Shown here in pieces: positions 51,251-60,191 of a stretch of 64,000 nucleotides of DNA. Numbering within the stretch: position 1 is the first letter of the stretch; every line of letters starts with the position of its first letter. Location: positions 1,426,001 through 1,490,000 of the forward strand of contig NC_018020.1 of assembly GCF_000266885.1 (NCBI RefSeq), read 5' to 3'. The translations under genes and the position numbers were made by a program. The notes beneath the pieces were generated by a model. That model saw nothing but the letters and a program-made list of their open reading frames with translations. It was not told the DNA's origin and did no database searches. This DNA is from Turneriella parva DSM 21527 (GTDB lineage Bacteria > Spirochaetota > Leptospiria > Turneriellales > Turneriellaceae).

Positions 51251-53068
51251 ATGCCTCGCGACTTTTCGATGGCACAGACCAACCGGCAGCGGAATATCTG
51301 GCCTGCAAATCAGTCGTCTTTCTCTCGCAAATTGCTCACTACGCAGCTCTTGCTTCTCTGCGGAGCCATGGCGTTCACCCATTGCCGTAACTTCAATTGG
51401 CCGGCAGAAATGTCTGAGGTCAAGACTGATGTACCCACATTACCACAGATGGCAGCGCCTTCGATGGCTCCGGCAGGTGGTTTGTACATTTCAACACAGA
51501 ATGTGACAATTACGACCACGCCCGCGGCCGATGCAATTTGTTATTCCACCGATGGCGTGACCACGCCCGCCTGCACCGGCACCACCTGCACCTCCGGAAG
51601 CAGTTACTCTGCGGCTGTCTCCGTATCGGCAAATCAGAATTTACAGGCGATAGCCTGTGCGTCAGGGTACACTGCTTCTGCCGTAGCATCAGAAACATAT
51701 ACTTTTGATCTCGTGCTGCCGACAGTACTTTCTTCGACACCAGCAGACGCGATGACTAACGTAGCGCCGTGTTCAGGCGCTCCGTGCAGAGCGGCAATTG
51801 TGCTCATCTTCAGCGAGAGCATGAACACGACTCTCACTCAGACGCTCACGACAGAAATATTCGATGGCGCTTCGTACGTGAGTGCGCCTGATAGCTCGCC
51901 AACCTATACCTGGTCTACAGGCACATTTACCAACGACACCCTGACGATACAGGTTGGCTGGTATTGGTTTCCTGAGTTTTCGCAGATTCGCTATACCTTG
52001 CCCATCGCGGGGTTTCAAGACCTTGCGGGCAATTTCATCGCTGCGCAGGTACAGAGAAGTTTCACTACGACGAAAGCCAATCAGGCTTACCCTCTCGCTG
52101 ACACCGGGTATACATCGTGCCATAACGACGCGGGAGTCACAGCCTGCGGTGACCCGGGCTGGCCCGGGCAAGATGGCGATTTTTTAAATGTTCCCGCTGC
52201 ACGTAGTTTCACCGGCCCGTCGATGCACGCCACCTACAATTCTGATTTCACAACAGTAGACAATGTCACTGGCCTCACCTGGAAAGCCTGCTCCGAGGGC
52301 CGATCAGGGGCCACCTGCGCAGTGGGTGCGAACGGTACTTATACGTGGGCAAATGCAATCTCGCAGTGCTCAGCGCTGAATGCAGCCAATTCGGGGGCTG
52401 GTTACGCCGGTATCAACGAATGGCGCCTGCCGACGATGCAAGAGATCGAGACGCTGCTTCGTTTCTGGGGCTCGCCTGCGGTTGAGGCGGTGCATTTTCC
52501 TCAGACGGCAGGTGCGGCCTACTGGTCATCAACGGCAAGATTTAGCTCGCCAACGAACGCCTGGCGTGCAAATTTCAGTTTCGATCCGGTGTATTATTCG
52601 CTGAAGACCACGGCGGGCAATATTCGCTGTGTAGCGAGCAGTACGAGCGCATCACGGGTATTCTCTGACAACGGCGATGGCACGATAACCGACAACAGTA
52701 CAAACCTCAGGTGGCAAAAATGCGCCAGGGGAAAAGCCAACGATGCAACTTGCAGCGGCGCAGCGACTACGGGGGTCTGGTCGACCGCTCTAAACTATTG
52801 CGATACCCTCAATCTAGGCAGTTTCGGAAATTCGAACAACTGGCGTCTGCCGAACCCTGTTGAACTCAATAGCCTAATCAACCGCGCTGTAGTTGCCCCG
52901 CTGGTGCAGTCGGGATTTTTTCCCGGTACTACGGTGGGCGACTATTGGACTTCAATGCCCTACTCAACGCCGACCGGAGCATGGGCCTTGAGTTTTTCTA
53001 CGGGCTATACCAGTGGATACGCGAAGACGAACCCATTCTACACTCGTTGCGTGGCAACAGGGCCTTAG
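51251..53068 (+). CDS. Lipoprotein with Ig-like and two DUF1566 domains
   Basis: 605 residues. Lipobox AFTHC after a hydrophobic segment (LLTTQLLLLCGAMAF). A chitobiase-type Ig-like repeat about 65-150 (CYSTDGVTTPACTG), a Big-5-type region about 155-275 (LSSTPADAMTNVAPCS, VLIFSESMN), then two DUF1566 domains (about 340-465 and 475-605) with matching blocks GLTWKACSEG / NLRWQKCARG and NEWRLPTMQE / NNWRLPNPVE. Probably exposed on the cell surface. DUF1566 folds resemble C-type lectins, so ligand binding is plausible. Confidence 0.88.
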   Translation: MPRDFSMAQTNRQRNIWPANQSSFSRKLLTTQLLLLCGAMAFTHCRNFNWPAEMSEVKTDVPTLPQMAAPSMAPAGGLYISTQNVTITTTPAADAICYSTDGVTTPACTGTTCTSGSSYSAAVSVSANQNLQAIACASGYTASAVASETYTFDLVLPTVLSSTPADAMTNVAPCSGAPCRAAIVLIFSESMNTTLTQTLTTEIFDGASYVSAPDSSPTYTWSTGTFTNDTLTIQVGWYWFPEFSQIRYTLPIAGFQDLAGNFIAAQVQRSFTTTKANQAYPLADTGYTSCHNDAGVTACGDPGWPGQDGDFLNVPAARSFTGPSMHATYNSDFTTVDNVTGLTWKACSEGRSGATCAVGANGTYTWANAISQCSALNAANSGAGYAGINEWRLPTMQEIETLLRFWGSPAVEAVHFPQTAGAAYWSSTARFSSPTNAWRANFSFDPVYYSLKTTAGNIRCVASSTSASRVFSDNGDGTITDNSTNLRWQKCARGKANDATCSGAATTGVWSTALNYCDTLNLGSFGNSNNWRLPNPVELNSLINRAVVAPLVQSGFFPGTTVGDYWTSMPYSTPTGAWALSFSTGYTSGYAKTNPFYTRCVATGP

Positions 53069-53124
53069 CCGCAACCAAAGACACGCATTACTTTCCCCCC
53101 TGTCGCGCCCGGCGATTATGTCGC

Positions 53125-54426
53125 ATGTATTCGCGCTATAAAGCGTTCATCTTTCTGACTGCGTTTATTTTCGCCGTGTTCGGGGCAACGGTCTGGTTTC
53201 AGAACCGTTCGGCGAATATTCCCGAAACACCCGGGCCTGAAGCTCAGCCTGCGGGGGCTGCCGCAGACCTCGCCGAAGCACCGCCCGCGCAACTCGTCTC
53301 TGCGTCTATGGCTGAATCTGCACCTGACCCAGCGCTTCAAACTTCAGAGATACCCGCCAACTGGCGTGAAGATTTGGGGGTGCCGATTCTCTGCTACCAC
53401 CAGATCGTGACCGAAGAACAGTACCGCGAAAGACCCACCCCTTACGCCGTGACCGTAAAACAGTTTCGCGAACAGATGCAGTGGCTGGCTGACAAGAACT
53501 TCTATGCCATATTGCCCGATGAGTTATTGCTCTATGTGCGTGGCCAGAAGAAGCTCGACTTTACGAATGGGCGCCGGCCGATCATGATCACATTCGACGA
53601 CGGCAATAACGATTTCGTCAATCATGCGCAGAAGATTCTCGACCAGCATGGTTTCAAGAGTGTGCTCTATATTTACCCCACCTACATCATGGCCCGCAAA
53701 GAACGATCGCTCACCTGGGCGCAGATTCAGGCTGTGCGCAAGGCAGGCCATGCGATCGAGAGCCATACGATGTGGCACCCGATGCTGAGCACGATGACCG
53801 ACGCAGAACAGCGCGCGCAGTTCGCTGATTCGAAACGCATTCTGAACGAAAAGAGCGGCGCTGATGTGAAGCACCTGGCATACCCATTTGGCATTTATAC
53901 ATCCTCAAGTTTGCGCTTACTCAGAGAGCTCGGCTACCAGACCGCTGGCACGACTTTTCACGGGGCCAACCAGGTCGGTGAAGACCCGTATCTTTTGAGG
54001 CGTTTCTTGATCGTGAAAGGTGATGGTGAAAAGCAGTTCGCGCAGAAGACGTTCGCGCGCTCGCTACCACTGCGCTACCTGAACAGCGAGCCTGGCCAGG
54101 TGATCGAAAACCAGACGGCGGTGAAGTTTAAAATACCTGCGGGGCTTGAGAAATCTAACTTTAAGGTTCGGGTTTTTTCAACGGCGCAAGACTTTAGCTA
54201 TGACAAAGAAACCGGCACGCTCAGCGTTCAGGTTGCGCCTTCTAAGAAACGCCTCAGCGTTCTGGAAATTCTTTACAAAGAAGGTTCGGTTGAATACCGT
54301 GCCAACGCACTCTTCAATCACAAACGTGCCTCGCTCGCAAGCGCGGTGGTGGCAAAAGAGAAGCCTGCAAAGGGAAAGGCCAAAAAGAAGAAGCGCAAGA
54401 AAAAGCGAAAGGCCGCCGAAGAATAA
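53125..54426 (+). CDS. Polysaccharide deacetylase (NodB) with Lys-rich tail
   Basis: 433 residues from ATG 53125. One N-terminal membrane helix (FIFLTAFIFAVFGATVWF), a Pro/Ala linker, then a NodB domain with PILCYHQI, MITFDDGNND (metal Asp) and ESHTMWHP (metal His). The C-terminal domain is strand-rich and ends in a Lys/Arg-rich tail (KGKAKKKKRKKKRK). Acts on peptidoglycan or another N-acetylated glycan in the periplasm. GATTAT lies five bases before the ATG. Coupled to the next gene by TAATG. Confidence 0.9.
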   Translation: MYSRYKAFIFLTAFIFAVFGATVWFQNRSANIPETPGPEAQPAGAAADLAEAPPAQLVSASMAESAPDPALQTSEIPANWREDLGVPILCYHQIVTEEQYRERPTPYAVTVKQFREQMQWLADKNFYAILPDELLLYVRGQKKLDFTNGRRPIMITFDDGNNDFVNHAQKILDQHGFKSVLYIYPTYIMARKERSLTWAQIQAVRKAGHAIESHTMWHPMLSTMTDAEQRAQFADSKRILNEKSGADVKHLAYPFGIYTSSSLRLLRELGYQTAGTTFHGANQVGEDPYLLRRFLIVKGDGEKQFAQKTFARSLPLRYLNSEPGQVIENQTAVKFKIPAGLEKSNFKVRVFSTAQDFSYDKETGTLSVQVAPSKKRLSVLEILYKEGSVEYRANALFNHKRASLASAVVAKEKPAKGKAKKKKRKKKRKAAEE

Positions 54427-55181
54427 TGAAAAAATTGCCCACGAAAAAATCTGCACCGGCTCGTGCTACGAGCGCAAGGCCGTCGGGCAAAGAATTCTTT
54501 ACGGCGCCCAGAAAGACCGTCAGCGAAACCATAAGCCCCATGGCTGCGCGGGTGCGTTTGGGTGGAGTGCCGCTCGAGCACAAAGCGGGCTTTGAGCTGA
54601 TCTCATACCGCATTCGCCAGCTTCTTCTCGGCAAACCCGAGGCATGGGAAGAGATCGATCGTGAAGAGGCCGGTTCATTCTGGTCGCTGTTTCGCAAATA
54701 CCATCTGCCGCTGCTGCTGCCTTGCTTTGTCTTTTATGCAATTCGTGAGCTGATACATTTTCACAACCTGGCGCTGTTCTTGCGCCATTGCTTTATCGTT
54801 TTTCCTCTGGGTGTTGCCTTCTATGCCGGTTACATCTTTCTGTTAGGAGTGATCGCCGAAGAGACCGCCGAACACTCTGGCGGCAGATTTTCACCGCAAA
54901 GCGGAATGCGCATTGCACTGTTCTCGACACTGATCGTGAGCTGCCTCTCGGTTTTACTCTTTCTGCCGGTACTCGGTGCGCCGCTACTGATGCTTGCGAT
55001 TGTCTGGCATTATCGCCAGCTATTCGCTGGCGCGCGGCAGGTGCTCAACATCGCCGAAAGCAGCTATAAGGTTTATCGTCTCAGCCACATCATTGTGTGG
55101 TTGCTCATGGGTCTCACCGCATTCGTCGGTCTGAGCCTTGTGAGCTTCTTGGCCGCGAAGCTCGGTATCGCCGCAATTTAA
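54426..55181 (+). CDS. Membrane protein (Yip1-like), unknown function
   Basis: 251 residues; a basic N-terminus, then five or so hydrophobic segments (LPLLLPCFVFYAIRELI, FIVFPLGVAFYAGYIFLLG, ALFSTLIVSCLSVLLFLPVL). Resembles Yip1-type domains. It shares a base with the deacetylase stop, so they act together, perhaps in envelope glycan handling. Confidence 0.6.
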   Translation: MKKLPTKKSAPARATSARPSGKEFFTAPRKTVSETISPMAARVRLGGVPLEHKAGFELISYRIRQLLLGKPEAWEEIDREEAGSFWSLFRKYHLPLLLPCFVFYAIRELIHFHNLALFLRHCFIVFPLGVAFYAGYIFLLGVIAEETAEHSGGRFSPQSGMRIALFSTLIVSCLSVLLFLPVLGAPLLMLAIVWHYRQLFAGARQVLNIAESSYKVYRLSHIIVWLLMGLTAFVGLSLVSFLAAKLGIAAI

Positions 55182-55411
55182 ATCTCTTCTACCTCGATAT
55201 CTGCTTCGCGCAGAAACAGAATGCCGCTTTCAATATCATGCGGTCTGCCCGAAACCTCGACGACCATCGACCCGCAGCGGTCGGGGCCGAGGTTCGCCTC
55301 GATAATGTTCGGCTGCAGGTTGTAGCCTGTGACCATGCGGTACATAAAGGGTTCTTTCACACGCTCGGCAGGCACGTTGAGGCGCAGCGTCTTGACCACC
55401 CGGCAACGCAC
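55178..55411 (-). CDS. NIL-domain protein
   Basis: 77 residues from GTG 55411. VVKTLRLNVPAERVKEPFMY and VVEVSGRPHDIESGILFLRE match the NIL domain found at the C-terminus of methionine ABC transporters and next to ferredoxins. A small ligand-binding or regulatory domain. It overlaps the converging gene by four bases. Confidence 0.8.
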   Translation of the reverse strand: MRCRVVKTLRLNVPAERVKEPFMYRMVTGYNLQPNIIEANLGPDRCGSMVVEVSGRPHDIESGILFLREADIEVEEI

Positions 55412-55554
55412 CCCGCAGTAAAGCCTCTGTCAACCAGATTGCACCCTTGTGTCGGGGTCGGTTTACTTGTGGTGAGCAGGCCGAACCAAACCTACCCCGA
55501 CGCAAAATCGCAAGATAATGCCAAAAAAAAAACCTTTTTTTCCGTTCGGTGAGA

Positions 55555-55570
55555 AAAAACCGCGGTTTTT
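55555..55570. repeat. A/T-armed palindrome
   Basis: AAAAACCGCGGTTTTT, perfect. It follows an A8-10/T7 stretch. The 222-base gap between the NIL gene and the next gene shows nothing else except a GGAG site before ATG 55634. Confidence 0.5.
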
Positions 55571-55633
55571 GGGTATTTAATCTATAGAGGGGCTCTGGCA
55601 TCAGGGCGCCTGAATTCAGCGTGTGGAGCTCTT

Positions 55634-56548
55634 ATGAGCAACAGGTTTTGGCCACTTCTGATAGTTGGCTCGCTTTCTTCGGTTACTTCAGCCTTTGCGT
55701 TAACGGCACGCCTGGGCCACGAAACAGGCAGCGCCGATGCGGCGCGACAGATTGGCGCCGAGACATTCGATCTCGAGAACGTGTCGGGGCCGTTCGCTTT
55801 CACGGCGTATGCCCGGCGCGATGCGCTCGCACCTGACCGCAATCTGACAAATGCCATTGCGCTCGCCTCTGCGGGCTTCGAACTCGAGGGTCATCGGTTT
55901 CAATTTGGGTTGGGTTCGCACTACCGCCACGAAAAGCTGAGTGCACGGCAGAATACACCCGGTAACTTCTACCCGGCATTCGGCTTCTTGTGGTCGCACG
56001 CTGTTTTTCGCAGTGAAGTCTTCGGCTCACAATATGCGACTAAGGCCTCAGGCTCATTTCTGCTTGAGCTGCCCGTTGCACTCGAACTCAATTCAGAATT
56101 TGAATATTTGCACTCGCAGCCATACCGCTGGTCGGCTCAGGTTTTTGCCTTCGTCTCAAAATACGGCGGATTGATTTTGGGTTATGAGCCACTCAGCGAG
56201 CGCGCTCGCCTCGGCGCGTGGCTCGCGCCTACGCAGAGCATAAGGCTGAGCGCGCTCGCGCGATTCGCCCCTGCCGGTGAAGCGTTTCTCGAATTCTCGC
56301 TACAATACTCTCTCGATATTGCGCCAGAAACCGCCCGCCACGAAGCAGAGCCGTATATACCGAAGCGGCCTCGCGTGCAGAAGCGTAAGCTACCGCAGAA
56401 GGTGCCCGAGTTTTCGACGCTCATCAAGTGGGGCCTGACACCGGTTGAGGCATTGCGTTTCACCCGTGAAAGAGACGCCTGCGCACTCAGCGAATCGGCC
56501 CGCGCCTCGCTGGCGCGCAAGAACTGGGGGTGCCGCGATGCTGCGTAA
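55634..56548 (+). CDS. Exported barrel-like protein, first of a pair
   Basis: 304 residues; signal peptide MSNRFWPLLIVGSLSSVTSAFA. The mature part has alternating strands (FAFTAYARRDALA, FELEGHRFQFGLGSHYRH), then a Pro/Lys-rich region and a soluble tail with two Cys. Likely an outer-membrane protein. GGAG before the ATG. Overlaps the next gene by 11 bases. Confidence 0.6.
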   Translation: MSNRFWPLLIVGSLSSVTSAFALTARLGHETGSADAARQIGAETFDLENVSGPFAFTAYARRDALAPDRNLTNAIALASAGFELEGHRFQFGLGSHYRHEKLSARQNTPGNFYPAFGFLWSHAVFRSEVFGSQYATKASGSFLLELPVALELNSEFEYLHSQPYRWSAQVFAFVSKYGGLILGYEPLSERARLGAWLAPTQSIRLSALARFAPAGEAFLEFSLQYSLDIAPETARHEAEPYIPKRPRVQKRKLPQKVPEFSTLIKWGLTPVEALRFTRERDACALSESARASLARKNWGCRDAA

Positions 56549-57716
56549 GGTTTTCGCAATTGTTTGCCTTTGCGGAGTTTGCGGCCGCGCGCTCTCGCAC
56601 CAGATACAATTTCAGACCGGCCGATTGAAACAAGATATCGCTCCCTCTGCTGACTTTGGGGCGGCCGTCTATCGGCACAAAGAATTTCGCGTCGGTGCAT
56701 ACACTGCGCCTTCGGCCAGAGGGGTAATGGCATCGTTTTCTTCGACGGCGACTCCCTTTTTGCTTGAAGTTGGCCAGCGCGAGCGGTCGCTCGACTTTGG
56801 CTTTCTCATCAGCAACGGCGCCTACCTGCCATGGACACGCAATTTTGCGTTCGCCGAACCTGCCGGTGTGCGCCTCGGTTACCAGAGTAAATACCTCTTC
56901 ACCGACAGCCAATATTATCAGCTGGAGCAGAACAACGTCGCCGCGCTGCGTGTCGGCGCAATCCCGGCTTCGTGGGTGCGCTTTTCGGCGGGGGCTGCCG
57001 CCTTTGACGTCCATAACAACGAACAGCCCATTGCCATCGGCTCGCTGCAGTTCGGGGCGATCGAAAGTCGCGATGGTTTCGCCGCTGGCTTAGAAATGGC
57101 GGGCCCTGGCAATCTCTTGGCGTCGCTTCGCTACGACGGTGGGTTCTCGATGCGCGCAATTGCGTTTGAGCGCTCTGAACCCCATGGCCTCGCCAGCGGT
57201 GTCTTCGAAGCCAGGCAGGGTTTCGTCGGGCAACTCTTCTCAAAGCAATGGTTCGCGCAATATTTTGCCACAGGTTCCCATTATGCCATGCTCAGATACG
57301 CAGGTGCGTATCTCACCGGCGTTGTTGTCTACGAGCAGCGAAACCAATTAGCGGGATTTTCAGTGCGAAACTCAGAGACCGGCTTTCATCTGCGCACCGG
57401 CGCCACTCTTTCGGCTGACAGCTCGCTGCAAACGCTCGCAGGTCTCGGCTACGCAGATTATCTGTTTGTGGGTGGCGGTCACTACCAACTGTATTCAGAC
57501 CAGCCGCTAGAGCCGATCATATTTCCCTCAGAGTGGTATTCTTCGATTCTTCTGCAATCCTCATCGATGCGTATCAAGAACAGCGGCTACAAGATCATGG
57601 CGCTTGTGAATACTGGTGTCGTACAGGGCTTCGTCGCATTGACGTACGCCGAAGACAGTCGCCAGCGTGAAAATTTCGGCTTCTTCATGCGGTTGGCGGG
57701 TAGTCTGTCGTTCTGA
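56538..57716 (+). CDS. Exported barrel-like protein, second of a pair
   Basis: 392 residues from ATG 56538 (signal peptide MLRKVFAIVCLCGVCGRALS); a start at 56445 is rejected. Many alternating strands (FGAAVYRHKEFRVGAYTAPS, LRVGAIPASWVRFSAGAAAF) and a terminal FFMRLAGSLSF that ends in Phe, the classic barrel end. Probably works with the preceding protein at the outer membrane. Confidence 0.65.
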   Translation: MLRKVFAIVCLCGVCGRALSHQIQFQTGRLKQDIAPSADFGAAVYRHKEFRVGAYTAPSARGVMASFSSTATPFLLEVGQRERSLDFGFLISNGAYLPWTRNFAFAEPAGVRLGYQSKYLFTDSQYYQLEQNNVAALRVGAIPASWVRFSAGAAAFDVHNNEQPIAIGSLQFGAIESRDGFAAGLEMAGPGNLLASLRYDGGFSMRAIAFERSEPHGLASGVFEARQGFVGQLFSKQWFAQYFATGSHYAMLRYAGAYLTGVVVYEQRNQLAGFSVRNSETGFHLRTGATLSADSSLQTLAGLGYADYLFVGGGHYQLYSDQPLEPIIFPSEWYSSILLQSSSMRIKNSGYKIMALVNTGVVQGFVALTYAEDSRQRENFGFFMRLAGSLSF

Positions 57717-57746
57717 GGCGTAGATAGGCAAAAAGTCTTAAAAAAC

Positions 57747-57775
57747 TTGACTTCACGTTCAGGCACTCCGAAATT
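57747..57775 (+). promoter_or_regulatory. Leaderless-type promoter
   Basis: TTGACT (57747-57752), 17 bases, GAAATT (57770-57775), six bases to ATG 57782. The -10 is poor. Confidence 0.4.
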
Positions 57776-57781
57776 ATATTG

Positions 57782-58081
57782 ATGGACTGGTCTCAGATAA
57801 TGGTGCGCACCCTGCAAGAGGGTAGCATTCGCGAACTGCATCTCTACCAGGTTCCAGTGCTGAAGAACGTCGAAAACTGGAACCAGGTGAAAGAAATCGG
57901 CAAGGTCGATTTTCGCGGTAAACATTCTGATTACAAGGGCGCGATTGTTCAGTACGGTTCAAACTACTTCTTCTTGCCCAATGCGCGCATCGACGCACTT
58001 TCGGTTTATCGTAAGTGGAACTTCAAAAAGACCATCAAGGTCGTGACCGAAGTCGAACACAAGAAAAAACCCGTAGCCTGA
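57782..58081 (+). CDS. Small conserved-looking protein, unknown function
   Basis: 99 residues from ATG 57782. Basic, strand-rich: LQEGSIRELHLYQVPVLKNV, YGSNYFFLPNARIDALSVY. No membrane segment or known motif. A hairpin follows. Confidence 0.55.
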   Translation: MDWSQIMVRTLQEGSIRELHLYQVPVLKNVENWNQVKEIGKVDFRGKHSDYKGAIVQYGSNYFFLPNARIDALSVYRKWNFKKTIKVVTEVEHKKKPVA

Positions 58082-58092
58082 TTCATTCGCAC

Positions 58093-58111
58093 TTTCACCC
58101 GCCGGGTGAAA
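58093..58111 (+). terminator. Hairpin after the small gene
   Basis: TTTCACCC-GCC-GGGTGAAA, eleven bases after the stop. No strong U-tract. Confidence 0.5.
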
Positions 58112-58123
58112 ATGTGTATAAAT

Positions 58124-58141
58124 AATGAACACTTGTTCATT
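58124..58141. promoter_or_regulatory. Palindromic operator candidate
   Basis: AATGAACA-CT-TGTTCATT, perfect 8-bp arms, in the leader of the SpoIIE-type gene; the style fits TetR-family sites. A second palindrome CACGATATCGTG lies at 58177-58188. Confidence 0.5.
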
Positions 58142-58222
58142 TATTGACTCTCTGATTTAACCATCTGTCTTGACCTCACGATATCGTGTCTTAAATGCCG
58201 ATAATCAAACTCAGGAGCACCT

Positions 58223-60190
58223 ATGGCCATTTTCGCGCGTTCGATTGATAAGTTGGTAAAACCCGAATTTGTGCAGCATGTGCACGACACGCTCGTGCGC
58301 GAAATGTTCTGGAACGTGCGGCTTGCCATTGTTGGCCTTGTGCTCGCGATGCTGCTCTATTACGCGATGCTGATGATCGATTCAACGATTCAGCAGCACC
58401 TTCCCTGGTTTATCGCCGAAATGGTTGCTTCTGTGCCGATTCTGATTTTCTATTTTTTTGGCGAAAACTGGATCAAGAACATGCACACGCGCGCTCTCGT
58501 CGCGAATGGTCAGGCATTTTTCATCGCCCTTTTAATCGGAGTGGGGTTCTATTTTCAGTTACCTGAAATCAAGAACCAAAGTATTAAACTAACATCGTTT
58601 GCCCTCATTATCGGCGTTACGGGTGCTGCTGCATTTACGTTCGCCTGCAATCGTTTTACGTTTATACTCTTTGCGGTGCCCTGGCTTCTGCCGATTACAC
58701 TCTATTTCTTTTTCGGCGCGTCCGATGTCGGCTCAATTGCGCTCGGCGGCATGGTGATGCCTTATTTGGGCGTGCTGACTTTTCTTTGCCTTAAAGACTA
58801 TGAGCGCCGCGTCGAGCTCATTCGCTCAGAACTCAGTCTGCTCGAAGAGAAAGAGCAGGTGATCACAGCTTCGAAGAAACTCAAGACCAGTCTCGATCTC
58901 GTCAACGAACTCAAGACGCAGCAAGACGGTGACTATTACCTGACTTCTCTGCTTTTGAACCCGTTGGGAGTGAATGCCGTAGACGAAGGTCTCAACGTCG
59001 ATGTGGATTTCTTTACCAAACAGAAGAAGCACTTTGAGTTCAAAAATCAGAAACGCAATATCGGCGGTGATATTTCGATTGCGCATACCCTGCAGTTCGC
59101 AACGGGCACTTCGACTGTCTTTTTAAACGCCGACGCCATGGGTAAGTCAATGCAAGGTGCGGGTGGTTCGCTGGTCTTGGGTGCGGTCTTTCAGTCGATT
59201 GTCGAGCGCACGCGTCTGCAGACGCAGGTAGATCCCGAAAGCTGGCTGAAAGCTACCTTTCTCGAGCTACAGAAAGTTTTCGAAAGCTTTGACTGCTCGA
59301 TGCTCGTCTCTATCTATATCGCAGTGCTCGAGAATGTCAGCGGCAAACTCTATTACCTCAACGCTGAACACCCCTGGGGCGTGCTTTACCGCGACGGCAA
59401 GGCCGTGTTTCTGCAAAACCGCAGCTATTACCGTAAACTAGGTACGCCTGGTTTGCAAGATGACATCGCCATCGACCAGATTCAGCTGCAGCCCAACGAC
59501 GTCATCTTGCTTGGCTCAGACGGTCGCGATGATATCGCACTGCCCGGTCACGAGGGTAATGTGAGGGTCATCAACGAAGACGAGAGCATATTCTTGAAAC
59601 ACGTTGAAACCGCCGAAGGCAGATTAAATGAAATCTATGAGCTGATTGCGGCCTCGGGCGAGATTACCGACGACCTATCGCTTGTTCGCGTGAAGTATAA
59701 TTCAGCCAAAGACGTAACGCCTGCCAAAGAAAAGCAGACGGCGTCGGTTCTGCTCCGCGATGCGAAGCAGCTTGTTGATTCAGGTAAACACGCCGAAGCG
59801 ACACAACTGCTGCGCCGTGCGAACAACTCTTCGACTGCCGGGCCAAGGGCTCTGCGGGCCGCGCTGAATCTCGCCATGCAGATCAAAGAATACAGCCTTG
59901 CTCTGGCGATCGCCGAAAAACTACTCGCAGCGCAGGCCGACGACTTCGAAGTCATGTACCTTGCGGCATTCGCCGAGCGCAAGCTCAACCACCTGGACAA
60001 AGCATTGCACTATTCTGAGACGATCAGAAACGAAGACCCCAACACGAACGCCATGAACCTGAACCTGCTCGCAGAAATTTATATTGCTCTGCAAGACCGC
60101 GTCAAGGCAAACGTCGTACTAGACGAGATACTCACCGTAGACCCACTGAATGCCCGGGCACGGCGGCTGAGAGACGAATTACCGGGATAA
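58223..60190 (+). CDS. Membrane SpoIIE-type protein phosphatase with TPR tail
   Basis: 655 residues. Five or six N-terminal membrane helices (to about 195), a coiled linker (RVELIRSELSLLEEKEQVI), then a PP2C/SpoIIE domain about 265-490 (NIGGDISIAHTL, FLNADAMGKSMQGAG, LNAEHPWGVLYRDG, LLGSDGRDDI, ITDDLSLVRVKY) with the metal Asp residues, and TPR-like helices to the end. Dephosphorylates anti-sigma-factor antagonists in partner-switching. AGGAG before the ATG. Confidence 0.9.
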   Translation: MAIFARSIDKLVKPEFVQHVHDTLVREMFWNVRLAIVGLVLAMLLYYAMLMIDSTIQQHLPWFIAEMVASVPILIFYFFGENWIKNMHTRALVANGQAFFIALLIGVGFYFQLPEIKNQSIKLTSFALIIGVTGAAAFTFACNRFTFILFAVPWLLPITLYFFFGASDVGSIALGGMVMPYLGVLTFLCLKDYERRVELIRSELSLLEEKEQVITASKKLKTSLDLVNELKTQQDGDYYLTSLLLNPLGVNAVDEGLNVDVDFFTKQKKHFEFKNQKRNIGGDISIAHTLQFATGTSTVFLNADAMGKSMQGAGGSLVLGAVFQSIVERTRLQTQVDPESWLKATFLELQKVFESFDCSMLVSIYIAVLENVSGKLYYLNAEHPWGVLYRDGKAVFLQNRSYYRKLGTPGLQDDIAIDQIQLQPNDVILLGSDGRDDIALPGHEGNVRVINEDESIFLKHVETAEGRLNEIYELIAASGEITDDLSLVRVKYNSAKDVTPAKEKQTASVLLRDAKQLVDSGKHAEATQLLRRANNSSTAGPRALRAALNLAMQIKEYSLALAIAEKLLAAQADDFEVMYLAAFAERKLNHLDKALHYSETIRNEDPNTNAMNLNLLAEIYIALQDRVKANVVLDEILTVDPLNARARRLRDELPG

Positions 60191-60191
60191 C

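Noticed and set aside
51251-53068. Diversity-generating retroelement target (C-type-lectin-like DUF1566)
   Set aside because: No reverse transcriptase, template repeat or adenine-biased variable region was seen in the window.
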